Source: Verrucomicrobiota bacterium (GTDB lineage: Bacteria > Verrucomicrobiota > Verrucomicrobiia > Opitutales > Opitutaceae). Taken from it: a stretch of 64,000 nt of DNA. Below are positions 8,485 to 16,699 of this stretch, in pieces. The position numbers and the translations under genes were made by a program. Where the stretch lies: positions 1 to 64,000 of the forward strand of contig JAEZGX010000008.1 of assembly GCA_023416735.1 (NCBI GenBank). The letters are read 5' to 3'. Positions within the stretch are counted from its first letter, which is position 1, and each line of letters opens with the position of its first letter. The notes below the pieces were generated by a model, which ran no database searches, had not been told where the DNA came from, and was given only the letters and a program-made list of their open reading frames with translations.

Positions 8485-8985
8485 TCACCTGCCGACCGGC
8501 ACCCACACTTCCATGTCGTCCAGGCCGCGCACCGGATCGAACCCAGGTCCATAACGCTCCAAAAACGCCGGCACTTCATCGTTCTCTGCCAGCGCCCGTC
8601 GCAGTCGCGGCATCCAATCGCGCTGAATCCCTGCGATCGTCTCCACCAGCTTCGACACATGCCCCGCATGTTCGAACACCGCATACTCCAGCGCCGGAAT
8701 CTCCAGCCGCTCAAGCTCACCCGCCGGCGCCATCCCGTCCACTTCCACCGCCGCCATATACTCGAAGCCTGGCCCGTCTCCACACGGTCGCACGCAAACG
8801 CCATAAGCCACGCCTTCGATCTCTCCGGGCACCGCTCCGATCAGCGGCGCGAAACGCCCCCACAAACCCGGGATCCCGCTCATCGTCGTTTCGGTGAAAC
8901 GCTCCCGAAATCCCGCGAGCGTCATAGGCCCTCGGCGCACGAACCGTGGCGCGTTCACCATCTCCGTTGTCGTTCCTTCATTCAT
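8485..8985 (-). CDS. GyrI-like / AraC effector-binding domain protein
   Basis: A 166-residue protein matching the stand-alone GyrI-like small-molecule-binding fold (SOUL/GyrI superfamily). It shows RFVRRGPMTLAGF near the start, then GVCVRPCGDGPGFEYMAAVEVD, EYAVFEHAGHVSKLVETI and the closing MEVWVPV. The Phe-Glu-His-x-Gly and terminal Glu-x-W-x-P-V are typical. Such proteins sequester cationic amphipathic compounds or act as companion sensors. There is no DNA-binding domain. It is divergent from the DGPF/ECF42 pair. Confidence 0.82.
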   Translation of the reverse strand: MNEGTTTEMVNAPRFVRRGPMTLAGFRERFTETTMSGIPGLWGRFAPLIGAVPGEIEGVAYGVCVRPCGDGPGFEYMAAVEVDGMAPAGELERLEIPALEYAVFEHAGHVSKLVETIAGIQRDWMPRLRRALAENDEVPAFLERYGPGFDPVRGLDDMEVWVPVGR

Positions 8986-9159
8986 GATTTTTCTCCGTGA
9001 TGCTGGGTTGATTCGATTCTCTCGCTTCCACGACGTCCCACCACGTGCCTGACGGACACGCTCTCGCCCGATTTTTCCTGCACGTTCCGAAAATTGACCG
9101 GCCCGTGTCCGTTCGCACGCTCCTCATCCGTCATCCCCTTCGAACAACCCTCCACTCCC

Positions 9160-9561
9160 ATGGCTACCACCAACCCCTACCTCCTCATCTTCCGCGAATC
9201 GTCTCCCGACGCCTACAAATCGCTCTCCGCCGAACAGCGCCAACAGCTCCTCGATCGCTGGAACGCTTGGTATGACGGCCTCGCTTCCGCCGGCAAAGTC
9301 CAGCACGGCCACCCGCTCGAACCCGAGGGCCGCATCGTCTCCGCGCGCGGAGACCGCGTCGTCGACGGTCCTTACGCCGAAGCGAAAGAAGCCATCGGCG
9401 GATATTTCTTCCTCAGCGTTCCGTCGATCGAGGAAGCCACCGAGATCGCGAAACAGTGCCCGAGCCTGCAATACGGCCTCACCGTCGAAGTTCGCCCCGT
9501 CGCCGAATTCTGCGCCACCCTCGGCGTCCGCGGCCGGCCCGTCGCCGCCACCCATTCCTGA
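9160..9561 (+). CDS. YCII-related DGPF-domain protein
   Basis: A 133-residue protein of the YCII/DGPF family. Visible features are YLLIFRE at the start, the motif VVDGPYAEAKEAIGGYFFLSV (about residues 67-87), and a dimeric ferredoxin-like alpha/beta pattern. It lies 32 bp upstream of an ECF42-type sigma factor. DGPF-ECF42 linkage is a well-known conserved gene pair, although the biochemical role of the DGPF protein is not settled. The ATG at 9160 starts right at the conserved domain; a longer frame begins upstream without support. Confidence 0.87.
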   Translation: MATTNPYLLIFRESSPDAYKSLSAEQRQQLLDRWNAWYDGLASAGKVQHGHPLEPEGRIVSARGDRVVDGPYAEAKEAIGGYFFLSVPSIEEATEIAKQCPSLQYGLTVEVRPVAEFCATLGVRGRPVAATHS

Positions 9562-9593
9562 GCGATCGAATGCCCCCGCCGGAGGATCGGTCC

Positions 9594-10937
9594 ATGGACT
9601 CTCAAAACCGCTCTCCTTCCGAGCGAAGCGATGAATCCCACCCAGCGTCCGCAATCCGTGGCACAACGGAGAGCGCCGCCCAGACCTCCCATCTCGTCGA
9701 GCATTTCTTCCGGCACGAAACCGGCCGGCTGCACGGCACATTGATGCGGCTCTTCGGCCCGCAAAATCTCTCGCTCATCGAAGACGTCACGCAGGAAGCT
9801 CTCCTTCGCGCCTTCCGCACGTGGTCCATCGGCGGCTTCCCCGCCAACCCGTCCGCCTGGATCACTCGCGTCGCCATTAATCTCGCGCGCGACGCCCTTC
9901 GCCACCGCCGCATGTCCGCCGACAAAGAAGCGGCCATCATCACCCATCTCGAACAACTCGTCCCCGATCCGCCGCCCAACGGTCAGAGCGATTACACCAT
10001 CCGCGACGACACGCTGCGGCTCATGTTCGTCTGCTGCCATCCCGCGATCCCCGCCGACGCCCAAGTCATCCTCGCGCTCAAGATGCTCTGCGGTTTCAGC
10101 ACCGCCGAAATCGCCCGCGCCTTCCTCGCCAACGAGGCCGCCATCGAGAAACAACTCACGCGCACCAAAAATCGTATCCGCGAATCGAATATCGCTTTCG
10201 AACTTCCCGAGGGCGCTGATCTCGCCGACCGGCTCGATGGCGTTCTCGCCACGCTCTACCTCCTTTTCAACGAGGGTTACAAAGCTTCCGCCGGCGAGCG
10301 TCTTCTCCGCGAGGAGCTTTGCCACGAAGCGATCCGCCTCGCCTCGCTTCTCGTCGCTCACCCTTCGGGCAACGTCCCGCGCGCTCACGCCTTGCTCGCG
10401 TTCATGCTGCTCACCGCCGCGCGCTTTCCCGCCCGGCTCGGCGATGACGGCGATCTTCTGCGCCTGGATGACCAGGACCGCTCGAAATGGGACTACACCC
10501 TCATCGAACGCGGCCTCCTTCACCTCGCCCAATCCGCCCAAGGTCACGAGCTCAGCGAATACCACCTCCAAGCCGGCATCGCCGCCTGTCATTGCACCGC
10601 TGCCGACAGCGCTTCGACCGACTGGCCTCGCATCCTCCGACACTACGACGACCTTCACCGCCTCAAACCTTCTCCTTTCGCCGCGCTCAGTCGCGCCGTT
10701 GCCCTCGCCCATGTTCACGGCCCGCAAGCCGGGCTCGATGCCATCGACGAAATCCCGCAACGCTCGAAACTCGAATCGCACTACTTGCTCCACTCAGTCG
10801 TCGGCGAACTTCACTGGCGCCTCGGCGAACACGCCGCCGCCGCAGAAAGTTTCCGCCGCGCCCTCGACCTCTCCCGCGTTGGTCCCGAGCAACTCTACCT
10901 CACCCGCAAACTCGACCGCGCCTTGAGCCCCGAGTGA
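9594..10937 (+). CDS. RNA polymerase ECF sigma factor, ECF42 type with C-terminal TPR-like extension
   Basis: A 447-residue sigma-70 family protein. Region 2 covers about residues 28-100 (EDVTQEALLRAFRTW, NPSAWITRVAINLARDALRHRR). Region 4 covers about 135-190 (LMFVCCHP, LALKMLCGFSTAEIARAFL, IEKQLTRTKNRIRE). A helical extension of about 250 residues follows (LYLLFNEGY, HALLAFMLL, ALSRAVALA), which is diagnostic of ECF42 factors and probably replaces an anti-sigma factor. A GGAGGA ribosome-binding site at 9581-9586 fixes the ATG at 9594. It is presumably co-transcribed with the DGPF gene. Confidence 0.88.
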   Translation: MDSQNRSPSERSDESHPASAIRGTTESAAQTSHLVEHFFRHETGRLHGTLMRLFGPQNLSLIEDVTQEALLRAFRTWSIGGFPANPSAWITRVAINLARDALRHRRMSADKEAAIITHLEQLVPDPPPNGQSDYTIRDDTLRLMFVCCHPAIPADAQVILALKMLCGFSTAEIARAFLANEAAIEKQLTRTKNRIRESNIAFELPEGADLADRLDGVLATLYLLFNEGYKASAGERLLREELCHEAIRLASLLVAHPSGNVPRAHALLAFMLLTAARFPARLGDDGDLLRLDDQDRSKWDYTLIERGLLHLAQSAQGHELSEYHLQAGIAACHCTAADSASTDWPRILRHYDDLHRLKPSPFAALSRAVALAHVHGPQAGLDAIDEIPQRSKLESHYLLHSVVGELHWRLGEHAAAAESFRRALDLSRVGPEQLYLTRKLDRALSPE

Positions 10938-10990
10938 CGCGGGAGTGCGCCTCGACTCGAAAGAATTCCGCCGCGCCCGCCGATTGCCCT

Positions 10991-11461
10991 TCAACTAAAC
11001 CGCTCGCGCAACACTTCGCCCTGCTCCCCGCCTCCCTGTTCGCCGTCCTCCTTCGCTTCTTCCGGCGGCGTCAGCGCAAAAAACGTATTCCCTTCGTTCA
11101 CTTCCCGAATCGCATTCGGCACATTCAAGAGCGACGTGTGCTTGCAGATAAATCCGAGCGCACCACACGCCAGCGCCTGCTCGACACCCGTGTCATCTCC
11201 TTCCGCCGACACGATCAATACATTCGTATCGCCCAACTCCGTCTTGATCTGACGCGTCGCTTCGAGGCCGTTCATGTTCGGCATCATGATGTCCATCACG
11301 ACCACATCCGGCTTGAGCGCTCTCGCCATCTCGACCGCCTCCACGCCATCGCGCGCTTCGCCCAACAGCTGAATGTCTTCCTCGAACTCGAGCAGGATCT
11401 TCAATCCTTCCCGCAACGGTTCGTGGTCATCGGCGATCAAAACTTTGATGGGGTCTGGCAT
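10991..11461 (-). CDS. Receiver-only response regulator (NarL/FixJ-type receiver)
   Basis: A 156-residue CheY-like protein. The receiver spans residues 1-125: acidic pair in ADDH, phosphoacceptor Asp in VVMDIMMP, Ser in VSAEGD and Lys in CKHTS. The sequence style (VLIADDH, REGL..LLE, GEARDG) is that of NarL/FixJ regulators, yet there is no LuxR-type HTH. The protein ends in a short acidic, Gly-rich tail. It is about half identical to the gene 209 bp upstream on the same strand. No histidine kinase is adjacent. Confidence 0.85.
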   Translation of the reverse strand: MPDPIKVLIADDHEPLREGLKILLEFEEDIQLLGEARDGVEAVEMARALKPDVVVMDIMMPNMNGLEATRQIKTELGDTNVLIVSAEGDDTGVEQALACGALGFICKHTSLLNVPNAIREVNEGNTFFALTPPEEAKEDGEQGGGEQGEVLRERFS

Positions 11462-11670
11462 TTTGGAAAACCTTCAACGGACACCAGAATGGCCAATTGG
11501 TATCGGGAAAACAGCCATATCGCGTAAAAGTTTTTCACAAAGCGCAACTTGCCCACATTTGGAAGAGTGCTCCGGGGATCGCATTCGATCAGCTCATGCG
11601 CGGACGCGCTTCCGCGATCTTCGCGCCCCCGTTCCCACCCACTCAGAGCAACGCCCGGCTTCGCGCCTTC

Positions 11671-12198
11671 CTACCCGGTCCGCTGGCCCGGCCCCTCCGC
11701 CCCGCGTGCGCCCGCTTCACTTTCCTCCCGCACTGCTCCCGTAAATCCGAGCTGCGCCAGCGCCTGATTGATTCTCTGGCGCCGCAAATCCAATCGCCCA
11801 TCCCGGCCCATCACGCCGACAAAGGTGTTGCCCGCAAAAACTTCCCGCACCGCCCTCGGCACATTCGCCAACGACGTGTGCTTCGCCACATACGCCTCCG
11901 CGCCCGCGTTCAACGCTTCGCGCACCTGATGCTCGTCCGGCGTCGCCGATACCACCAACACATGCGTCGCCGGCAGTTCACGTCGAATCTCCCGCGTCGC
12001 CTCGATCCCACCCAACATCGGCATCGCAATATCCATGATCACCACGTCGGGCTTCAATTTCCTCGCGAGCCGCACCGCCTCCCGCCCATCCGCCGCTTCC
12101 CCCACGACCGCCATCCCTTCCTCAAACTCCAGCAACAGCTTCAATCCTTTTCGAAGGATCGCGTGATCGTCGGCAATCAGCACCGTGATATCTCTCAT
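11671..12198 (-). CDS. Receiver-only response regulator, paralogue of its neighbour
   Basis: A 175-residue CheY-like protein. Residues 1-125 are the receiver with ADDH, the phosphoacceptor in VIMDIAMP, VSATPD and AKHTS. The last 45 residues are Arg- and Gly-rich and contain no HTH. Shared peculiarities with the protein at 10991-11461 (LLLEFEE, KPDVV, KHTSL-NVP, V-GNTF) indicate a tandem duplication. Downstream partners are unknown. A GC-rich hairpin (12221-12240, AGCCGCCG/CGGCGGCT) lies in its upstream region, 22 bases before the start codon. Confidence 0.84.
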   Translation of the reverse strand: MRDITVLIADDHAILRKGLKLLLEFEEGMAVVGEAADGREAVRLARKLKPDVVIMDIAMPMLGGIEATREIRRELPATHVLVVSATPDEHQVREALNAGAEAYVAKHTSLANVPRAVREVFAGNTFVGVMGRDGRLDLRRQRINQALAQLGFTGAVREESEAGARGAEGPGQRTG

Positions 12199-12368
12199 GA
12201 CACGAACGCTTCGACGCTCCAGCCGCCGAGGCCGGCGGCTAACTTAACACTCCGCCTTTCCGCCCTCCATCAGGCGAAACCCCGAAGCATTTTGCTTCAC
12301 ACTTTTTTTGCGTTCTCCCGCTCTTCTTCGGCGCTGACTCTCCCGCTCCTTTTCCCACCATCGCTCCC

Positions 12369-13775
12369 GTGCCTTATCGCGTTCTTCTCTCGCTTCTCCT
12401 GATCCTTGCCTCGCATTCCCCGCTCTCCGCCGCGCCGCTTCACGAGCCGGACAAAGCCCGCGTCTTCGTCCTCACCGACATCTCCAACGAGCCCGACGAC
12501 GAAGAATCCCTCGTCCGCTTCCTCGTTTACGCCAACGAATACGACGTCGAAGGCCTCGTCGCCACCACCTCCACGTGGCTCCGCCAAAATCCCCGCGAAG
12601 ATCTCATTCGCCGCCAACTTGCCGCCTACGAAAAAGTTCAACCCAACCTCCTCGTCCACGCCCCCGATTTTCCCTCCGCCGAACAACTCGCAGCCATCAC
12701 CGCCACCGGCCAGCCCGGCTACGGCCAAGCCCACGTCGGCCCCGATAAATCCACTCCCGGCTCCCGCCTCCTCGCCGCCGCCATCCAAAAACCCGATCCC
12801 CGTCCGCTGTGGGTGACGGTCTGGGGCGGCGCCAACACCCTTGCTCAAACCCTCCTCGATCTCCGCGCCTCCCTTTCGCCCGCCGAACTCGACACCGCTC
12901 TCGCGCGGGTGCGCGTTTACTCCATCTCCGATCAGGACGACTCCGGTTCTTGGATACGTCGCGAATTCCCCAACCTTTTCTATATCGTCTCCCCCAGCAC
13001 CCAGGACGAAAAGGAATACTGGCGGGCCACGTGGACCGGCATCTCCGGCGACCGCTTCTATCGCAACGCCCCCGGCCACCACGCCGACCTCGTCGACAAC
13101 CCGTGGCTGGCCGAAAACATCATCCATCACCACGGCCCGCTCGGCGCTCTGTATCCGCCGTTCGACTACATCATGGAAGGAGATACCCCGTCCTTCCTCG
13201 GGCTCATCCGCAACGGTCTTGGCTGGGCTGAAAGCCCCGCCTACGGCGGCTGGGGCGGCCGCTACGTCCTCTATCGCGCCACCGGCGAAACCCGCCCGAT
13301 CTGGACCAACAACGCCACCAGCCGCGACACCGTCACCACCACCGACGGCCAGACTCACACGTCCGACCCCGCCACAATCTGGCGCTGGCGCCAACACTTC
13401 CAAAACGATTTCGCCGCCCGCATGGACTGGTGCGTCGCTCCGACTTTCGCCGACGCCAACCACAACCCCGTCGTCACCCTCAACCGCAACTCCACCCGCC
13501 GCATCGTCACTCTCTCCGCGACTCCTGGCTCTTCCCTCACCCTCTCTGCCGAAGGCACCACCGATCCGGACAATGATTCGCTCAGCTTCACTTGGTGGAT
13601 CTACCCCGAGCCCGGCACCCTCCGCGGCGCTACGCTTTCCACCACCGAGAGCCTCACTACCACCGTCCAACTTCCACCCGATCGCAGCGGAACCTTGCAC
13701 GTGATTCTCCAAGTCACCGACTCCGGCACCCCCGCCCTCACCACCTACCGCCGCGCTATTATTACCGCCAAGTAG
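12369..13775 (+). CDS. DUF1593 (nucleoside-hydrolase-like) secreted protein
   Basis: A 468-residue exported protein starting at GTG, with a Sec signal (VLLSLLLILASHSPLSA). The DUF1593/nucleoside-hydrolase-like domain spans about residues 28-330: RVFVLTDISNEPDDEESLVRFLVYANEYDVEGLVA resembles the metal-binding N-terminus of inosine-uridine hydrolases, followed by VWGGANTLAQTL and the GYGGWGGRYVLYR motif near 285. A C-terminal Ig-like/PKD-type domain follows (TTDPDNDSLSFTWWIYPE). Members are found with polysaccharide-degrading systems; the substrate is unknown. It converges on the SUMF1-like gene. Confidence 0.85.
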   Translation: MPYRVLLSLLLILASHSPLSAAPLHEPDKARVFVLTDISNEPDDEESLVRFLVYANEYDVEGLVATTSTWLRQNPREDLIRRQLAAYEKVQPNLLVHAPDFPSAEQLAAITATGQPGYGQAHVGPDKSTPGSRLLAAAIQKPDPRPLWVTVWGGANTLAQTLLDLRASLSPAELDTALARVRVYSISDQDDSGSWIRREFPNLFYIVSPSTQDEKEYWRATWTGISGDRFYRNAPGHHADLVDNPWLAENIIHHHGPLGALYPPFDYIMEGDTPSFLGLIRNGLGWAESPAYGGWGGRYVLYRATGETRPIWTNNATSRDTVTTTDGQTHTSDPATIWRWRQHFQNDFAARMDWCVAPTFADANHNPVVTLNRNSTRRIVTLSATPGSSLTLSAEGTTDPDNDSLSFTWWIYPEPGTLRGATLSTTESLTTTVQLPPDRSGTLHVILQVTDSGTPALTTYRRAIITAK

Positions 13776-13819
13776 CCATTCCGGAGGGAGCCCGAAGACC
13801 ACAAGTCCAGAGACGTTTC

Positions 13820-14665
13820 TCACTCCCTCTCTGTGTCTCTGTGCCTCTGGGGTTCAAATCCGACATTCTTCCGACCCTCCACCGCACACAACCCCACGCG
13901 AAATCCGATCGTATAATCCCGCCGCCCCGACGACCCGCCCGCCCGTGCCGCCGGCCGGCACACCGCCGCACCCACGCGCCAGCTCCCCCCGCGCGCCATG
14001 CGAAAATATCCGTGCGCCGGCCCCCTCGGATCAGTCTCCGCTGTCCGCGCGTAATCGCCATACCAATCCCGACACCACTCGAGCACATTGCCGAGCATGT
14101 CGTAGAGTCCCCACGCATTCGGCTTCTTCTGCGCCACCCGATGCGTGATCCCGCCGCTGTTTTCCTCATACCACGCCACTTCTTCCAAATACATCGGCGC
14201 GCCTTCCGTTCCTGCCCGACACGCATACTCCCACTGCGCCTCCGTCGGTAACGCATACACATACCCGTCCGGCAAACGCCCCGCCGCCCGCTCGCGCTCG
14301 GTCAACTTCTTGCACCACGCCGTCGCATCGAGCCACGACACCCGCTCCACCGGCGCATCCGGCCCCACTTCGGTAAAGCGACTCGGGTTCATCCCCGCCA
14401 CCGCTTCATACTGCGCCTGCGTCACCTCCGTCCGACCAATCCAAAATCCTTTCGTCAACGTCACCTCGCGTTGCACCCCTTCCGCCTTATCGCGCCCCCA
14501 CTCCTCCTCGGGACTCCCCATCGTGAACGTCCCCGGTGTCATCCACACCATTTCGATCCCCACTCCTTCGATCGAAAAATCCTTCCCCTTCTCCACCGCT
14601 GCCATCGTCCACGCGGCGCCCGCCCAAGCGAGCGCCGCGATGATTTTCCAAAATCGTCCCGCCAT
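13820..14665 (-). CDS. Formylglycine-generating-enzyme-like (SUMF1) secreted protein
   Basis: A 281-residue protein with a signal peptide and a SUMF1/FGE-sulfatase domain: MVWMTPGTFTMGSPEEE, FWIGRTEVTQAQYEAV, LPTEAQWEYACRAG, WGLYDMLGNVLEWCRDWYG, RMARGGSW and IGFRVG. Bacterial members may activate sulfatases or serve as binding/structural domains. The Cys residues needed for FGE activity are not clearly present, so the activity is uncertain. The last 13 or so residues (FEPQRHRDTERE) are encoded by a dispersed repeat, so the natural stop seems to have been replaced. It lies 9 bp after the SMP-30-like gene, probably in one operon. Confidence 0.84.
   Translation of the reverse strand: MAGRFWKIIAALAWAGAAWTMAAVEKGKDFSIEGVGIEMVWMTPGTFTMGSPEEEWGRDKAEGVQREVTLTKGFWIGRTEVTQAQYEAVAGMNPSRFTEVGPDAPVERVSWLDATAWCKKLTERERAAGRLPDGYVYALPTEAQWEYACRAGTEGAPMYLEEVAWYEENSGGITHRVAQKKPNAWGLYDMLGNVLEWCRDWYGDYARTAETDPRGPAHGYFRMARGGSWRVGAAVCRPAARAGGSSGRRDYTIGFRVGLCAVEGRKNVGFEPQRHRDTERE
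13825..13860 (-). repeat. Dispersed CTCTGTG repeat (family A, 8-nt phase)
   Basis: On the plus strand, 8-base units CTCTGTGT, CTCTGTGC and CTCTGGGG lead into GGTTCAAAT. This is one of six related elements in the window, all in the same orientation. It is embedded in the 3' end of the SUMF1-like gene, where it encodes the protein tail and lies just before the stop codon. Confidence 0.7.
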
Positions 14666-14674
14666 TCCGCCACC

Positions 14675-15544
14675 TCAACGTTCCGGCGCCCAGCGATACG
14701 CGCGCAGCACGTGATCGTTCATCAACGGCACCAGCATCTCCTTCTTCTCGACGATGTATTCGTGATCCGCCGTGCCCTTCACGAGCTTCATCAACGGCGT
14801 CACTTTCCCGTCCGCCGACACGTGCAACACATCGCCTGAAATCCAATCCGTCACGGTGTATCCATCTTTTCCATCCGGCTCGAGGCCGTCAATATGGCAG
14901 ACCGGCTCGCTCCCGATTCGCCCGAGCGACTTGTCCTTGAACGAAATCGTCGAGATGTGCCCCAGCTGCTCCTTTCCATCCGCGCCGCGCACCGTCCAGC
15001 CGCCGAGCAACAACCGATCTTTCTCCGCGCGAAGCCCATTGATCCACCCCGTCTTCGATCGACCCAGTTTCACCCACGACGTAAACGTCCCTCCGCTCAA
15101 ACGGAAGATCTCCCCCAGCCGCCCGCTGCTCACATAAACATTTCCGTCGGGATCCGCCGTGCAGTCGTTGAACTCTCCCGGCCCATCTTCCGGCGCATAC
15201 CGACCCACGACTTTCGCCGCCGCCACGTCGATCTCCACCAAATCCTTGTCGTCGCCGACATACAATCGGCCATTCGCCAGCGCCAACCCCTTCGGATTGT
15301 CGAAGCCCGTCACCCATTTCAGATCGAGAATCTTTCCGTCTGCACTGACGCGACTGATAAACCCGTCCCCCGGCGTCTGCCCCTCGCCGTGCGTTCCCAT
15401 GTTCGAAACATAAAGCTGATTCCTGGCCTCGTCATAGACCACCGACTCCGGCCCCGCGAATCCCTTGGCCTCCCAAATCAATTCCGGAGCCGCCGCAGCC
15501 AGCCCGGAAGTTAACGCCACCAGAGCAACAAGGTATGTCTTCAT
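14675..15544 (-). CDS. SMP-30/gluconolactonase-like beta-propeller protein, secreted
   Basis: A 289-residue exported protein with signal peptide MKTYLVALVALTSGLAAA. The rest is a beta-propeller of the SMP-30/NHL type with regularly spaced blades: GPESVVYDEARNQLYVSNMG, NPKGLALANGRLYVGDDKDLVEID, FNDCTADPDGNVYVSSGRLGEIFRL and VCHIDGLEPDGKDGYTVTDWISGDVLHVS. A metal-dependent lactonase role is possible (Glu in PESVVYD, Asn/Asp at blade tips) but not proven. It is divergent from the fuconolactonase-like gene, and the region between them holds two AT-rich palindromes. Confidence 0.78.
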   Translation of the reverse strand: MKTYLVALVALTSGLAAAAPELIWEAKGFAGPESVVYDEARNQLYVSNMGTHGEGQTPGDGFISRVSADGKILDLKWVTGFDNPKGLALANGRLYVGDDKDLVEIDVAAAKVVGRYAPEDGPGEFNDCTADPDGNVYVSSGRLGEIFRLSGGTFTSWVKLGRSKTGWINGLRAEKDRLLLGGWTVRGADGKEQLGHISTISFKDKSLGRIGSEPVCHIDGLEPDGKDGYTVTDWISGDVLHVSADGKVTPLMKLVKGTADHEYIVEKKEMLVPLMNDHVLRAYRWAPER

Positions 15545-15615
15545 TGGGGGTAGGAAGTTCTCCGCCTGACGCCCCAACGCCGGTTCCGTTTCATCTCCCA
15601 ACATCCCAACCTACT

Positions 15616-15634
15616 TGTAATACATTATATTACA
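15616..15634. promoter_or_regulatory. AT-rich palindromic operator, site 1
   Basis: TGTAATACATTATATTACA, a 19-base near-palindrome (TGTAATA/TATTACA arms) in very GC-rich surroundings. It lies 72 bp upstream of the SMP-30-like start codon and 193 bp upstream of the fuconolactonase start codon. Related sites are at 15701, 42664, 42800 and 55487. A binding site for a dimeric regulator is inferred. Apart from this and the next site, bases 15545-15826 show nothing else. Confidence 0.65.
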
Positions 15635-15700
15635 TCTCTCCATCCCTTCCTCCTCCGCCCATCCGTCCCCTCGTTTCATCTCCTCCTCACCCGATCCACT

Positions 15701-15719
15701 AGTCATACATTATATTACA
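15701..15719. promoter_or_regulatory. AT-rich palindromic operator, site 2
   Basis: AGTCATACATTATATTACA, identical over the full 19 bases to the site at 42664 and differing from site 1 at only two positions. It sits 108 bp before the fuconolactonase-like start codon, 66 bp beyond site 1. Confidence 0.65.
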
Positions 15720-15826
15720 AACCTCTCCGCCGCTGCAGTTCATCGCTTCCGCTCCTTTCCTCCCATCGCGCATCTTCCCTCCTCTCCTTTTCGTCCTCCC
15801 CCCAACGCTCCGCTCCCCCGCCCCCG

Positions 15827-16657
15827 ATGCGTTACATCGACTCTCACATGCATTTCTGGGACCGCGATCGCATGCCCTACACTTGGCTGCACGAGGTTCC
15901 TTCGATCTGGCATCGCCACACCCCCCGAACCATTCACGCCGAGGCCGCCGCCGACCTCCCCGAAAAAATCGTCTTCGTCGAAGCCGGCGCTCCCGCCGCC
16001 GCCGAACTCGCCTGGGTCGAACAGCTCGCCACCACCGAACCGCGCATCGCCGCCATCGTCCCTCGCCTCTTCGTGGATCGCGGCCCGGAAACCACCGCCA
16101 ACATCACCGAGCTCACGCGCCACCCCCTCGTCCGCGGCGTCCGCCACCACTTCGAACACGAGTCCGTCGACTACTGCGCCCGCCCCGACTTCATCGCCGG
16201 CGTCCGCCAGCTTCCCGCCGCCTCGCTCACCTTCGACATCTGCTGCAAACACCCGCAGCTCCCCGCCGTCGTCGCGCTCGTCCGCGCCTGTCCCGACGTT
16301 CAATTCATCCTCGATCACGCCGGCAAACCCGGCATCCGCGCCGGGCTTCTCGACCCTTGGCGCGATCACATCCGCCAACTCGCCGCGCTCCCCAACATCG
16401 TCTGCAAACTCTCCGGTCTCGTCACCGAAGCCGACCACGACCGCTGGACGCCCGCCCAACTCCAACCTTACATCGCCCACCTCCTCGACACTTTCGGCCC
16501 GTCCCGCCTCCTCTTCGGCGGCGACTGGCCCGTCGCGAAACTCGCCAGCCCTTACCTTCGCTGGCTCGAAACCGCCCGCGCCCTCGTCGCTCACCTGCCC
16601 ACCGCCGACCAACTCGCCCTCTTCCACACCAACGCCACCCGCATCTACCGCCTATAA
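15827..16657 (+). CDS. Amidohydrolase-family lactonase, L-fuconolactonase-like
   Basis: A 276-residue cytoplasmic TIM-barrel enzyme of the amidohydrolase_2 family. Visible motifs: DSHMHFWDRDRMPYTWL with metal-type H7 and H9, VRGVRHHFEHE, FDICCKHPQL, FILDHAGKPGI, NIVCKLSGLVTEAD and RLLFGGDWPV. This pattern matches L-fucono-1,5-lactonase/4-sulfomuconolactone-type hydrolases that open sugar lactones without a bound metal, or with a weakly bound one. It is followed 42 bp downstream by an aldo/keto reductase that could make the lactone, which supports a role in non-phosphorylative deoxysugar oxidation. Two AT-rich palindromes upstream suggest specific regulation. Confidence 0.82.
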   Translation: MRYIDSHMHFWDRDRMPYTWLHEVPSIWHRHTPRTIHAEAAADLPEKIVFVEAGAPAAAELAWVEQLATTEPRIAAIVPRLFVDRGPETTANITELTRHPLVRGVRHHFEHESVDYCARPDFIAGVRQLPAASLTFDICCKHPQLPAVVALVRACPDVQFILDHAGKPGIRAGLLDPWRDHIRQLAALPNIVCKLSGLVTEADHDRWTPAQLQPYIAHLLDTFGPSRLLFGGDWPVAKLASPYLRWLETARALVAHLPTADQLALFHTNATRIYRL

Positions 16658-16699
16658 AAAGGACTACGGCGCTTCAGTCCGCAGCCTCCGTCCCAGCCC

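Noticed and set aside
12297..13823. 508-residue antisense frame opposite the DUF1593 gene
   Set aside because: Composition is Gly/Val/Glu-rich without motifs; the opposite strand has a signal peptide and domain matches.
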